64,000 nt of DNA from Chlorokybus atmophyticus (GCA_009103225.1 RHPI01000008.1:461608-525607), one strand, 5' to 3'. Counted from the stretch's first letter, positions 24,801 through 36,144 are shown. Notes: generated by a model from the letters alone, not told the origin. Numbers and translations: made by a program.

Positions 24801-25327
24801 GCAGGTGTTGGAAAATGGAGAGGAGATAGGCGCCTTCCTTTTCAGACGAGCGCTTCCGGCAGTTACTCTGGACGTGAACGCAGTGCACATGCTGGTAATG
24901 GCATCCTCATGGTTTGGTAGCGCATGGCACACTTCATTGCTCTTGGCTTGGAGAGCTGACTACTATCTTGCTGCACTTGTACCTACAGACTGGCATCTGG
25001 CGCAACCGCATCATCACCGCCGACGGCTTTGTTCCATCACCGCTGGTGGAGGCCCTTGTGGCGTGTGGCGCAAAAGCAGTGATTGCACGGACTCATGCGC
25101 AGCCGCCAAAGGACTCAACATCTGTTTCGCAAGTCGTGCATGCGGCTGCGGGCGCCAGTGAGTTGACCCCTTCTCCTGGGAAGGATGTTGTGCAATTCTT
25201 CACTGCCTTGAACAAGGCGCTGTTCGTGTATGATGAGGATGTCCAGACTGCGTTTGCGGCAGCCATGGATGCAGTGCCAGGTTGCAAACAGTATCGATGT
25301 CGTGTAAATGTTGACTTGAAACAGTAA
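18823..25327 (+). CDS. Patatin-related phospholipase A, pPLA-I type (LRR-armadillo-patatin)
   Basis: Acyl hydrolase of galactolipids and phospholipids; the plant homologue pPLA-I works in basal jasmonate production and defence. Twenty-five exons splice in phase to 1294 residues, against about 1300 in land plants: 18823-18837, 18989-19210, 19319-19438, 19544-19609, 19716-19823, 19925-20151, 20223-20420, 20528-20776, 20935-21001, 21081-21244, 21383-21669, 21783-21821, 21925-22045, 22161-22266, 22365-22490, 22589-22879, 22976-23134, 23256-23365, 23451-23624, 23702-23906, 24083-24193, 24326-24447, 24528-24696, 24805-24894 and 24989-25327. Order of parts: N-terminal sheet region; leucine-rich repeats (about residues 178-290, VLPVEVGSLPALQTLVLENN); armadillo-like repeats (about 330-540); patatin domain from LSLDGGGMRG (oxyanion loop); GTSTGG with the catalytic Ser; and DGAITANNP with the catalytic Asp. 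The C-terminal region (ALFVYDEDVQTAF) matches the plant tail. The intron after exon 18 is GC-AG. Confidence 0.96.
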
Positions 25328-25720
25328 ACTATGTTGTGGACTTGCGTGTAAAGATCTCAGACACTATCGTGCATCAAGTTGGTTGACAGGCGGTAGATTA
25401 CAACTGGTTGCTGAGGGTTTGTGCTGTCTGTTTGCGCATGGAAGTTGAGCAAATACAGCAGGACAATCTGGAAGGGGATGTTGCACACTACACCAATTGA
25501 GCAGATAGATTCTTGTTGCAATGATGTCGCATAGGAGCTGCTTAACAAGCAGCCGCTTGTCAAGCAGCTCTTCTGCGAGTTATGTATAGTGCATACTTGT
25601 GAAAGCAAACGAGGAGTAAGCTATGTGTGCTGTCGCATTGCACTGCAAGCTGCATGTAGCGTACAACAAGGAGTGTTTTCCTTCAACAATGATTTTGCTG
25701 TTTTGTGCGCAGACATATGT
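25328..25720. other. Convergent intergenic region
   Basis: Between the 3' ends of pPLA-I (plus) and NDUFA5 (minus). It probably holds the two 3' UTRs; no gene seen. Confidence 0.6.
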
Positions 25721-26871
25721 CTATGCATTGGGGTGCTTGGCGTAGTACTCTTCTTCATTCACTATAAGCTCTATTTCACGACCCTCGGGAACCTCCCACG
25801 GCTTCCACTCTGCCAGACGAGCTTAGCAGACATCAAAACACACCCACACCATGCAAGACCATGGCTCCATCAGGCGCCACAACACGATCAGCCACAGTCA
25901 CTTCAGCACCAACCAACGTTCAACATGACACACATACAGCAACATGTGGCTCCACCACGCGACAACTACGCAACCAATCACCCACCTGCCATCTTGGGAA
26001 TCAGGCCGTGCTCGCCCTCAACGCTTCGAACCACCTCCTCTATCTGACCCAGCCCGATGCGGTTTTCAATCTACCCGCGCAGTGCATGAGTAAGTTGGTA
26101 GTTGTGTAGGACATATTCCAATGGCACGCATGCATGCATGTGTTGCCATCACCTCGTTGACGTCCTCCGACTCTTTGCACACTTTTAGGTAATGGTGTGC
26201 AAAGCCCTCTACACTTTTCCTGTATGTAACGTTGACATTGTTAAGTAGGAAAGGTATCAGCCAGGATGGCGATGCACTGTTCATGTTCACGTCAAGATCT
26301 GGTACCTCACCGAGGCATACACATTGGACGACAGAGTGAGCACAACTCGTAGCTTATAAACTGTCAACAGAACTAAAAAACACGATTGCACAGCCCTGAC
26401 GTAGATGGTTTTGGCGTTGGACAGCAGCTACATGCAAGCATGCACATCACAATGCAAGTTGTTGAACCCCAACATGCCCCACCAATGCACACTCAAACAC
26501 GCTCCTGTCCTGACCCTTGAACACAAGTACTCAACAGGCATAACCTAGCGCTCGCACCTGTACTGCGCGTCCTTGGGTATGTTGTGCGCTTCCAAGAGGT
26601 CCAGCGCTCTGCGGGCGGCGGCAATGAGCGCTCCCCTGCCGTCCTCAAGGACTGGCAGCCCGACGACGCCTGTGCTCTCCTTCACCTACGTACATGCAGA
26701 GGAATCAATGCAAAGCAGTCATGCAGCTGTAGGACAGAACTTCTGACTTCTTCTTATAGCTCAAGTGGCAATGCAAGCCTGCTTGATGGTCAGCTAATGT
26801 CTCCTCACCGCCGCCGCTGCTGCGGCCGTCGTGTGCAATCGCCGAGCGGCCGCCGCTGCCAGGCGCAGCAT
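25721..26871 (-). CDS. NDUFA5: NADH:ubiquinone oxidoreductase (complex I) subunit NDUFA5/B13
   Basis: Accessory subunit of the peripheral arm of mitochondrial complex I. Five minus-strand exons (26871-26809, 26685-26558, 26219-26153, 26070-25986 and 25809-25721) join in phase to 143 residues, the usual size. The first exon is a 21-residue Ala/Arg presequence (MLRLAAAAARRLHTT...) fitting mitochondrial import. Then come family blocks KESTGVVGLPVLEDGR, YRKSVEGFAHHYLKVCKE (usual form YRxxVExFTxxRLxVC), IENRIGLGQIEEVV, and the plant-type end EWKPWEVPEGREIE. Each exon boundary falls where the family alignment expects continuity. It lies tail to tail with pPLA-I and head to head with the next gene. 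Confidence 0.94.
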
Positions 26872-27479
26872 GGCGTCCTCCTCCTGTTGCTGCTACTGCT
26901 GGCTGCCAGCAAGGTAGACGGCAATCAGGCCACAGACCAGGCCGCAGCCAGGCCAGAAAAACCCTAAAAAGCCTGGCGTAACGCATCGTATCTTGGTACA
27001 CGTATCCGGGTTATCAAGTTACGTAGCTCAGGTTGACCCAGGTATGCGGTGACCCTGGACGGAAACTGTCCACCGCTTTCTGCCATGCGGTGGGCCGGTC
27101 ACCGGCTGCCCTTTCAGCGCAGAGTCAAATGCAGCGCTGCACTGCATTGAGGCGGCAGCCTGGCTGTGGGGGTGTCATCGTTGCTGTCCTCGTTGTCCAC
27201 GTCGGCGTCGTCACTGACGTCAGGGGTGGGTCGATTATTGTTCCTCATTGCAGTGCCCCCACCCCCACCCCCCACCCATCTTTAAGGAGAGACAATCACT
27301 TGGGCCCAGGGCTGCGCCCCAATTGGGCTCTGATCTGGCCTCCTCCTGCTTGGGAAGTGTACAACCTGACTTGGTCAAAAACATTCACTGCTTCAAAGTG
27401 AGGGGCTACATTGCGCTTGGATTGGCAACCCCTTGTACAATTGTGAACAATTCGCATCACTTACATCACCCCACACGCA
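26872..27479. other. Divergent intergenic region upstream of NDUFA5 and the 27.5-kb gene
   Basis: About 600 bp with no supported gene. A C-rich run (cccccacccccaccccccac, near 27255) sits on the side of the plus-strand gene. Confidence 0.55.
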
Positions 27480-29590
27480 ATGGCGCTGCACCTGGTCTTC
27501 ACCTCCTCCCGTCCCAGACTCGCATCAACAACAGCTTCAAGCAAGGGGGTGGTGCAGCAGCAGGACAGGACCAGCAGAGGACTGTTAGGAGTCACAGTAT
27601 CATCACCTACACTAAGACCCAGCAGCAGGTCCTGGACCCGGCCTGCGAGGTTTGTACAGCGGAGGACTGGGAGTGTGATAGTGGTGGCCTCGTATACTAC
27701 GGGTGTGTCGGAGCATGAGCCCGAGGATGAGAAGATACGTGATGGAGGGAACGCGCCTATAAGGGAGCGTGAGGTATGCGTGTGTGAGGTCTGGCTGGTG
27801 GTGAGTTGTTGCAGCTGAGTGTGTTGTGCACAAAGCCGAGTTTCGTACGTGCTGTTGTTGCACACGACGTCCCAGTGTGTGCGCAGCGTCAGATTAGCAC
27901 ATCACGAGTCAGACATATTAGCACATATGTGCGCACACGCGCGTGCGCAGGAGCGTGTGCACTCTATCGCTTGCAGACCGGCTGGTGAGCGTGCACGCGT
28001 GCGTTTATGTGTACACGCGCGCACGCGAAGGGGGGGGAGGGGCATGACAATGAGTTGCACACCAAAGAACACGAACACACCCACATGTGCACACTGAGTG
28101 CGTCCTGAAGTTCAAACCATCCGAGTACGCGCTGCATCTCGCACATCTGTTTGCTGGCATACGACCGACCAATCGACTGTGTATGTATCTGCACGTCAGT
28201 TGATCACGATGAAGGAAGCTGTGCGGTCAGACTGCGCCAACGCCCGCCGCGCCATCCACAACGTCCGCAAGGTGAAGTACACAATACTCTACATCACGCT
28301 TGCTTGTGGTGGGTTCCGTGCGCGTGGGCGTGGGCGTCAGTGTGGGTGCGCGCATAGGCGCGTGTGCGTGTGGGTGCATGTGTGCGCGTGTGTGCGCATG
28401 AGTGTGCATTTCTATGCGTGCGTGTACGCTGGTACATGTGTATATGTTGTTCACCATACCAACAACACCTCATCGCCAGGTTGTAGACAGCGTATTCGCC
28501 GCCTCAGACCCCGACATCTCCGACTCCTTCCAAGACTTAATCTTCCACCGTGCTCGCGACCGCAAGCGTCGAGAGGAGTCGTCATTCACGCGTGACAAGC
28601 GACTCTCCCACCTCAAGCAGTTGGTTATAATGAGTGTGGCGTGGGAGGCGGTGATGTGGGGCCTGCGGTCGATATCCGCGCTGTACAGACGGTGTTGGAG
28701 TCTGCGGCAAGGAGGCGGTGGTGTTTGTGATGTGGATGGTGGTGTGGGGGAGGAAGATGATGTTGATGGACATACCACAAGCCCAGCCAAGATGATGCAC
28801 CAAGTGCTGCAGCGCGCGGAGATACGGCGCAGCGTGCTCAACCTCATCCAAGAGTTTGCCATCCAGGTGAGATTCAACCTGTTACTTGAACATGCGCGCG
28901 CGCGCATGCATATCACACACACTCGCGCACTCGTGCGCACGCTTACGCGCGTGCACATACCTGCATGCACAAGCATAAGCACACACGCAATCGTACATGC
29001 GCATACTCGCAATCGTGTTGGTGGTGCATTGTATGACATGAACAACTTCTTTCTCCCTCCAGGGTGAGGACCACAACACGCGGGCCCGCAACCTGCGCAG
29101 ACTAGCCAGCGACATGAGTCAGCTGGCGACGCGCAACAGCAGTTACGCTGCTGCGCCCCGCACGGACCCGTTCCTCGACCTGCTGGGGACAAACAACCTC
29201 CTCACACCCTCGCTACTACCCGACCCCACCATATGGCGCTACTTTGGCCCAGGTAACAATGTTGTGTTGGTGTCACAGCTTTCGATCACGTCATGTGTGA
29301 CACACCTTGTGCACATTCACACATGCACATCCATGCCGAGTCGTGTGCACATACTAAAACTACACTGACACACATACGAGCACGCACACGTGCGCGCGCA
29401 CACACACGCATACACACGCACGCACGCACGCACGCACGCCTGATTACAAACAGTCTGTTACTCAACGTGTGGTTTGTCTCTGTGTTCAGATATTGGCACC
29501 GAGTTGGAGGCGTGCGCCGACGAGTTGATGGTTGTTGCCGTCGAGTTGCAGAACGTGTCGCGGATGCCATCGGACTACTTCGAGTATTGA
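27480..29590 (+). CDS. Unrecognised protein, possible plastid transit peptide
   Basis: Five exons (27480-27773, 28200-28271, 28480-28866, 29063-29252 and 29490-29590) join in phase to 347 residues. The first ~75 residues are rich in Ser, Thr, Arg and Val with few acids (MALHLVFTSSRPRLASTTAS...), and then the charge changes abruptly (SEHEPEDEKIRDGG). That is what a cleaved plastid transit peptide would look like. The rest is mostly helical and polar: a basic segment HRARDRKRREE, a hydrophobic patch VIMSVAWEAVMWGLRSISAL that might touch a membrane, a Gly/acidic loop, and the end SRMPSDYFEY. I do not recognise the family. Introns are full of GT/CA and GCGC simple repeats. Confidence is good that it is a gene; the function is unknown. 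Confidence 0.72.
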
Positions 29591-31619
29591 TGCACGCGCG
29601 CCATTGCGCGTGGCAGTGGAGTGGGACACCTATTCTTTCGATTGTTTGTGCCGTGATGTACAGGCACCAGTTGGATGTGGATGTGGATGTGGAGTGTACA
29701 ATGTACTTGTAGTGTAATGGGGCCAGCACAAAGCTGGTGTTGTAAGGATAGTGGGGTTCAGTAGTCATACAACGATGATGGACTGCTTTGCTAGCAGATT
29801 GTACAGTATAGAAGATGCGATTAGATGGCAGGCATGGGATTGATCAAACACTACAACGGGATTGTTCAGTGTGCATACTAGTAAGTGAGAACCTCACTGT
29901 TCCTACCGATTGACCTCACTGAGGTTGCTGCTCAATGCCTGCTTGTACTAACAATTGACTACACGCTTGGCAGCAGCTATGTGTTGCTACTCACGACTGA
30001 CTGTACGCTTGATATGCGAAAGTGCGCTTAATGGCAACTTTCTCTCACGTGACAGGTGCGGTGGTTGCTAATTGGAGCATAAAAGGGCTTGCTACCCTTT
30101 TATGCTCCAATTCGTTGAGGAACATGGCGTACTGCTGCTACTGTTAATTTGCTCTTTGCTTGGCTCATGCTACCTTACTGCCACCCACCCCATTCCCATT
30201 CCTCCCCACCTTGCTGAGCTTGTTGTGGCATGCGTTGTGGTCATGCGCTTGCGGTGTTGCTGTAAGTACAAATGGTACGATCGTTGCTGCTTATGCACAA
30301 GATAGTGCACGAGCAATGCAGTATAGCTGGACACAGTTATCAATCTATACAGACCTGCTAGTTTTGGAGATTTCTGTACATAATCTCTGCAGCAGAGAGG
30401 TGGCGAGGGAGAGAGGGAGAGCAGGGGGGAGGGAGTTGTCATCGTGTGCTGTTAGTCTTTGCCATTGCCATTGCCAACACCGACTGGCAAACAGCCCGTG
30501 TGGACAGGCATTATTGGTATTGTGAGTTGCTTGGAGATCATGCTTGTTAAGGTAGAGGTAAACATACCACACAACCTGGCGGTGATAGGGCAAGCTGTTG
30601 TTTTGTTGATCACTGCATACTGTCAATGTGATGACCATGATGGTAAATGTGCATGTTATGTTCTAGCATGAGATCAAAAAGTGTATGTACAACGCCATGC
30701 TAGCATGCGTAGCTGCCCAGTTCAAATTACCGTACAAGTTTTGCAGGTAAGTTTGCACTAAGAAGTATACAAATACCCAAGGTTGCTGCTGTCAGAACCA
30801 CCAACACAACCGAAATGAGCACAGCAACCACAGTTACACCAACAGCCAAGACAACACCATTGACATTAACAGTCAATACACGTACGCTTGCTATACTATC
30901 TGTATGCTTGCTATACTAGCAAGTTCTGTTGCCAATACGGCAAGGAAGAAGAATGACGCGCAACACAACACAACTGCGCAACAGTGCGGTTGCTAGCAGA
31001 AGCTGCTGCATAGTCAAAAGACAACCTAGTTTATGTATAATGCGCCAACTACAGCACTGACAACGTGATGGTCGATATCAACCAGCAACAAACTAGTGTA
31101 CAACAGGGGGAGGTCTGTACGCCAGGGGTTTTGTTATAGCAACTGCTGCCGTATAAAGAGTTGTAAGAGTCAACCGGTCACAACTTGTCCTCCTCACTTC
31201 GCTCGAATACTATTTAGTGGTGCTGCCATCTTCAACCGCTCAAGGCTGCATCACAACAAGCACAACAGATTTGAGTAACAAGCAGGAAGGCAACTACAAC
31301 AACAACAATAACACTAAGCCATGCATGCATCAGTGAAGTGTTCAGAACACCAGTGAATAGTTGACGATGACGAGGCTGACTACAGAAGCAATGACTGAGG
31401 CAAGAATCACGACAGCAACAACTACATGCACACAACAATGTGACTGGTATAAGCTAGCTGTAGCCATGCTTGCATGCATCAGTACAAGACTGTAGTGCTT
31501 AAGCAAGTGGCAACGGTAAACGTGTACCACCAGTACGTCTGCATAAGCACAACATGTGCAACTCCACACCTGAAAGGTAGCAGGGGTGGGTTGGAGCCTG
31601 AGAGGCATGGGGTTGGGCC
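29591..31619. other. Long non-coding stretch with one perfect hairpin
   Basis: About 2 kb between the 27.5-kb gene and a weak ORF. Short ORFs on both strands show no motif. It includes the 18-bp fold-back at 30070-30112. Possibly 3' UTR and spacer. Confidence 0.55.
30070..30112. repeat. Perfect 18-bp hairpin with a 7-nt loop
   Basis: Arms aattggagcataaaaggg (30070-30087) and its exact complement (30095-30112). No run of T follows in the manner of a bacterial terminator. Confidence 0.95.
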
Positions 31620-32087
31620 TTAGTTGCGGAAGTGATGGTGATGTGGGAAGTGGAGGTGGTGTGACTGGGCGGGCGGTGAGGCTACCTCCTGAGGTGTGCC
31701 TGGCGACGGCAGCGGGGAGGAGGGCATGGAAGAGCATGAGGATGCGCAGCACTGCTCGGGGCTGATGGATATCAGCATGTGGGAGTGCCTGCCATAGACA
31801 CTGTGCTCGTGGAGGTGAACGCTGCCGCTATCCCTGTCGCTGTCGGCGGAGGTCACCTTCTTGATGCTGTTGTGGGCCACCTGGTCGACCGCAGCCTGCT
31901 GCAAGTTGTTGATGGTCTGCTTCTCAGCTGAGGCGACGACGGCGTCCTGGCCCGAATGGGCTCCATGCAGGTGCATGCCGAACACCATTTGCCTCACAAC
32001 AACGCCCACAACTGCACCCGCACCCACGCACACCAACACACACCACACCAGCAAAGACGCTAACAGCTTCCCTTCTTCTTCTCTCAC
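31620..32087 (-). CDS. Hypothetical single-pass membrane ORF with a His-rich tail
   Basis: One open frame of about 155 codons ending with TAA at 31620. It opens (from a GTG at 32087, no early ATG) with a hydrophobic helix LLASLLVWCVLVCVGAGAVV and ends HHLHFPHHHHFRN. The first in-frame ATG is at 31988, inside or after the helix, so an upstream coding exon would be needed for the membrane segment. The middle has HLHEHS and a Ser/Pro-rich part. A His-rich soluble tail next to one membrane span is seen in some metal-handling proteins, but no family is recognised. It could be an exon of an undetected gene or chance. Confidence 0.3.
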   Translation of the reverse strand: MREEEGKLLASLLVWCVLVCVGAGAVVGVVVRQMVFGMHLHGAHSGQDAVVASAEKQTINNLQQAAVDQVAHNSIKKVTSADSDRDSGSVHLHEHSVYGRHSHMLISISPEQCCASSCSSMPSSPLPSPGTPQEVASPPAQSHHLHFPHHHHFRN

Positions 32088-33085
32088 GACCTCTTCGCCA
32101 CTACCACAAGCGTCTATTGGCCACCTCTAAGGTTGCACGCCTTCCTCAAACACACACAGCAACAGAACAACCCAGAAGCAGACGCTCACACTGAGCCTGT
32201 GTCGTTTCTCTCCCACGTTTATATACCCGGTACACTTATGTACCCGTCTGACTACACTGTATGACAGAGTGACAGCCCCTTGCTTGAAGCAGGCAAAAGC
32301 GCGCACCGCAGCAATGGTACCAAACAAAAGAGGAGCACAGTGATGTGATGTGGGGCAAAGCAGGCAAAACTTTACCGCAAAAGCGCCCATTTGGCCTTTC
32401 GGGGGGCCATGATGCACGCACAAAATTGACACCTCATCGGTCGCACGGGCCCCATCACTGTCCAGAGGCTGGCTGAGCCAGACAATGCGCGCCGCAAGCG
32501 CTGACGTACTTGCCACAGTGGCGGTGTACTGCCAGCCTTGCTGGCAATAGCACCTGGTACGGTACCAATAGCATGATACGCTTAGGCATGTTTGGTGCAC
32601 TGCGCGCCTATACCATGACGTCACAAGCTGCCGCGGAATCGGTACGGTTGCACGCTTGACCGGGTAGAAGCGGCCGTTACGTACACAACATTGCGAAGCT
32701 AGGCTAGCTGCTGGATTTCTGGTGCACTGGCCGGTGCTACTGGTAGTACCCATTTAGTACTACGCAATCTGATCCTGTGTGATACAGGTGATACTTTGGT
32801 TTGGCGGTCTCGTCACTGGGAGGCCATGTCAGTAAGTCTAACGTGTGACATATAATGTATCACACACACCTAGGCCTACCGGCATTGGCCCCGTGGCTGC
32901 GGCTCAAAAAGTGAGCAGCGCAAGCAATGGCGGCATGCGGAATCATTCAGTGGCGGCGGATGATGGGAATCGTTGCGTATTGACGAGTAAATGGCCTCAC
33001 ATTTTGCTACGGACCTCTGAATGAAGGGCGCGCGGGCCAAATGGGACTTTTTCCCGTTTGTCCGGTTGTGCTGGAACTTCCAGCC

Positions 33086-33145
33086 CTGTACCAGGCCCTG
33101 GTCAAAGCTGGCTTCCAGCCTGGCTTTGACCAGGGCCTGGTACAG
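33086..33145. repeat. Perfect 23-bp inverted repeat
   Basis: Arms 33086-33108 and 33123-33145 are exact complements, separated by 14 nt. Each arm itself contains the partial palindrome ccaggccctgg. Confidence 0.96.
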
Positions 33146-33476
33146 CCTTCCCTCGTTAAGAGACTTCGGTTTGAAAGAGTAACTCTGTTGAAATCAGAAT
33201 TGCAAAAGACTAAATGTCTACAGGCAATTGTTGGTAGTGAAGACAATCTTCTCGTACATAACAAGACCAAAGAAATGGCTCATACTTTCTAGTTGAGCTA
33301 TCTTATAACGAGGGAATGTATCTTGTTAGCAGCATGCATACTCCAGGATTAATATGATAACATCATCGTTAATTCATGACTATTCGGATAAGTTATGAAC
33401 ATTACATGTGCATGTGTACAATCATAGCACATCAGCATGTGATAACGTGAATTGAAGGGTAACAGCAAATACCCTT

Positions 33477-33508
33477 ATTTGTATGATAATTAATCTTATC
33501 ATACAAAT
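33477..33508. repeat. Perfect 13-bp hairpin
   Basis: Arms atttgtatgataa (33477-33489) and ttatcatacaaat (33496-33508), 6-nt loop. Confidence 0.93.
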
Positions 33509-34998
33509 ACATATTACAAACGGTAGCAAAACTGTTTTCTTAAGCATGTGAAAGGGAAATGAGAAGCTCTGAGATGAATGTGATTCTTATGACGAGAGAA
33601 GGTTGTACAGTCTAACAGCCTCAGATCTATAGCCTAACAGCTTCAGATCCATGATTTAACAACCGCACACATTTGCGGACGTTGTCAATTCACCTCGGCC
33701 AGTGCATAAATTTGTTACCAATCACGAATATAAAAAGCCATACAAGCGGCACAATGTACACGACTATGTTATATAAGCAACAGGCACGCTTGAATGTAAG
33801 CACGACATCTACTCTAATGGGACAGTCTCACGCAATTGGATTCGCGATGCATTAGTGTAAAGTGATGACAAGCGTGCTTGAATTATGTGCAATGTGCGTA
33901 CGTAATTACTTATAAGTGTGACATGTTCGCATGTTGATACACAGCTGCCTAAACATGATCTTATTACATATAGCATGTATATCTCAATACAACCTTTTCT
34001 CATGTACAGTCATTCTGGCAAACTCAAGGCGAGGACTGTATTGAGACATCAAAATCCCCCTTTCATATCTTAATAGATATGGCAATCACGAATACATAGC
34101 AACTGAACTTTGCTTGATCATGATATGCAAGTTTTACATAACACCAGCGTCATGTTTTGCGTAAACGTTTCATAGTTTAATAAGCACAAAATTCAACTCT
34201 AAAAGAGTTTTTATTTTTATATTGCAAAACCTTTATTTCAAAACACTATCATGAAAGACATGGATGCGTAGTAAGTTATACTATATATGTGCGAATGGAC
34301 CTCCCCCCTCCCTATTACAACAGGCCCCATTGATTGGGGGGGGGGGGCCGAGGGGGGGGCTTTTCAAGCAAATTGTAAAGGGGGGTTGTATTCGCGCGAA
34401 TATGGCAAACAGTACGAGCGCTATACATAAAAATCTGAACAATTCACATTCACTACACCTATTATGATACAAACTCGATGCAATATGTGTATAGTAAAAT
34501 ACGCACCCATATGGACACTATATATAGATTGAGCTCGTTTACATGCTTTACTTATATATACAATGGTAATTCAGCATTAGTGAACATAAGACCTAAACTT
34601 ATGTTTACATATAATGTAATTGATTTATGCAGCACTTTATGCACCATGTGTTGTATAAGCTTATGTCTAACATTTCGTGGACATGCCAACATCGTTTTGT
34701 GTTTGACCTTGCCCCATTTGTTGCACTATGCGTGACGAGGGTACACTGTTGGTTGGTGCACACGAAGGGCCATATTCAAAATACGCATCAACACGACATT
34801 ATGCGAGTCGTATGATTAAGTGCGACGCATCAACAGCAAAGAGGTGGTGTTGATGTTAGCCTTCAATTAATGCTGTTTACATAGCATGGCCTATGTTGCG
34901 GCTATGCTTGTGGCACATATGATTTCACAATATACCACGAGCTTAGATCAGCTTATGCATGAGCTTAATACGGCATTGCATTGCACTTGCATTCATGT

Positions 34999-35034
34999 AT
35001 TGTAAAGGAGTGCAAATCTGCACTCTTTTACAAT
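34999..35034. repeat. 16-bp hairpin, 4-nt loop
   Basis: Arms 34999-35014 and 35019-35034 pair at 15 of 16 positions; the odd one would be a G:U pair in RNA. Confidence 0.92.
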
Positions 35035-35777
35035 ATATATAACACATATGTATATGTATTGGGTTCAACAACATTAATAATACGGTGCTGCTTGTATCTG
35101 TGGTTACATGTCGCGTAGCATATCACATCTTTAACCCGAAGGCTTGGGTAAGCTTGTATGCTCTGCGTCACATAGGCCCTGGAATGCAAGCAGATACAAG
35201 GCAATAATGAACATGTGTGTTGTACCACACACATACACTGCACGCAACCACCAAAGCTCAATTCTTTTTCACAATTCAGACGAACGAGCAAGCATGCGGT
35301 TGGCAACATCTACTATGCCTTTCAACACTACTCACACACACTACCACACGTACAAACACCTGATACCATTATTCAAAACTCAACATATGCGGGCGTCCGC
35401 CTGGACACTCACAACATGCCTCCTAGCGCTACGTCCTTCTCCGTCGTCATAGGCTCAGTGTGTAGGGGTCCATAGCTGGGCATTGCATAAGCTCAAGCTA
35501 TGCTGCTTGTGCATTTCAGTCCAATGGCATTGCCTTGTCAGTTCAAGTGGGCACTTGCGCGCTTGCTGATTAATATATCCAAGATGGACACCAACATATA
35601 AGACTCCGTAACACATTGGTTTCCAACATGGTTACGTATGCAGTGCTGTATGGTATCCATAACCGCACATGGATGTCATGTGACATCTTAGACCAAGACA
35701 AAGTTCATCATTAAGGCTTCGTGGTTTGTCAGAATACTCACCTCCGTTAACATAGGTAGAAACACACAACTTGATGC

Positions 35778-35781
35778 AAGG
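35778..35781. other. Left target-site duplication candidate (AAGG)
   Basis: Four bases AAGG immediately outside the left terminal repeat, repeated at 47490-47493. A match of four bases has about a 1 in 256 chance of being accidental. Confidence 0.65.
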
Positions 35782-35820
35782 GGCGTGTCGTGCGATCCGG
35801 GGGGACAACTCGTGGACGGA
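35782..35820 (+). repeat. Left terminal inverted repeat (39 bp)
   Basis: Starts GGCGTGTCGTGCGATCCGGG and ends CTCGTGGACGGA. It matches the reverse complement of 47451-47489 except for two adjacent bases (positions 10-11, TG against CA). A weaker GTTGTT match continues inward after a 3-nt offset. Confidence 0.95.
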
Positions 35821-35970
35821 GTTGTTCCCATATCATGTGATGTGATAGCAATCTGCAGACAACTAAACCACTTTGCTGGCCGCTTGACATCAGCAATCGC
35901 ATGCAATACCAGCATGCAAGCAGGCAATCAGCAATGCATGTAGCTTTGTCTCTTGGATGTTGTTGAGTCT

Positions 35971-36144
35971 CTTTGCAGCTATTGAATGCCTTCAGGAGTG
36001 TAAGCCTCTCTGTTGTTGGCAAAATAACGTCAACTACTATGCATGAAGCTAGTGCCTCTTTGCAGCTACTTGTAGGCTTTCAGGAGTGTAGCTTCACCAT
36101 TGTTGGCCAAGTAAAGCCAACCACAATTCATACAGCTAGGCCTA
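35971..36144. repeat. Two direct repeats (~87 bp) near the left end of the transposon
   Basis: Copies start at 35971 and 36058 with ctttgcagct, share ttcaggagtgta, and each contains one copy of the transposon palindrome (36015-36034 and 36102-36121). This looks like a subterminal repeat array. Confidence 0.85.

Larger units (their letters stand above)
32088..35777. other. Gene-poor region, AT-rich from about 33.3 to 35.7 kb, with several hairpins
   Basis: No supported gene. A 208-codon minus ORF at 32127-32753 has no motif and Cys/Val-rich random-looking composition. From about 33300 the base composition shifts to A+T with many ATG/CAT/TAT steps, unlike the rest of the window. At 34300-34385 there are G-rich and C-rich runs. 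Hairpins at 33086, 33477 and 34999 are listed separately. The transposon starts at 35782. Confidence 0.6.

Noticed and set aside
30070-30112. Rho-independent terminator
   Set aside because: The hairpin has no T tract and lies in a eukaryotic spacer, so the bacterial label does not apply.
32127-32753. 208-codon minus-strand ORF
   Set aside because: No motif, no helix or repeat pattern, amino-acid composition like random GC-rich sequence, and no splice context.
33041-33292. 83-codon plus-strand ORF
   Set aside because: It is read across the perfect 23-bp inverted repeat; the first half is an artefact of the palindrome and no domain is present.
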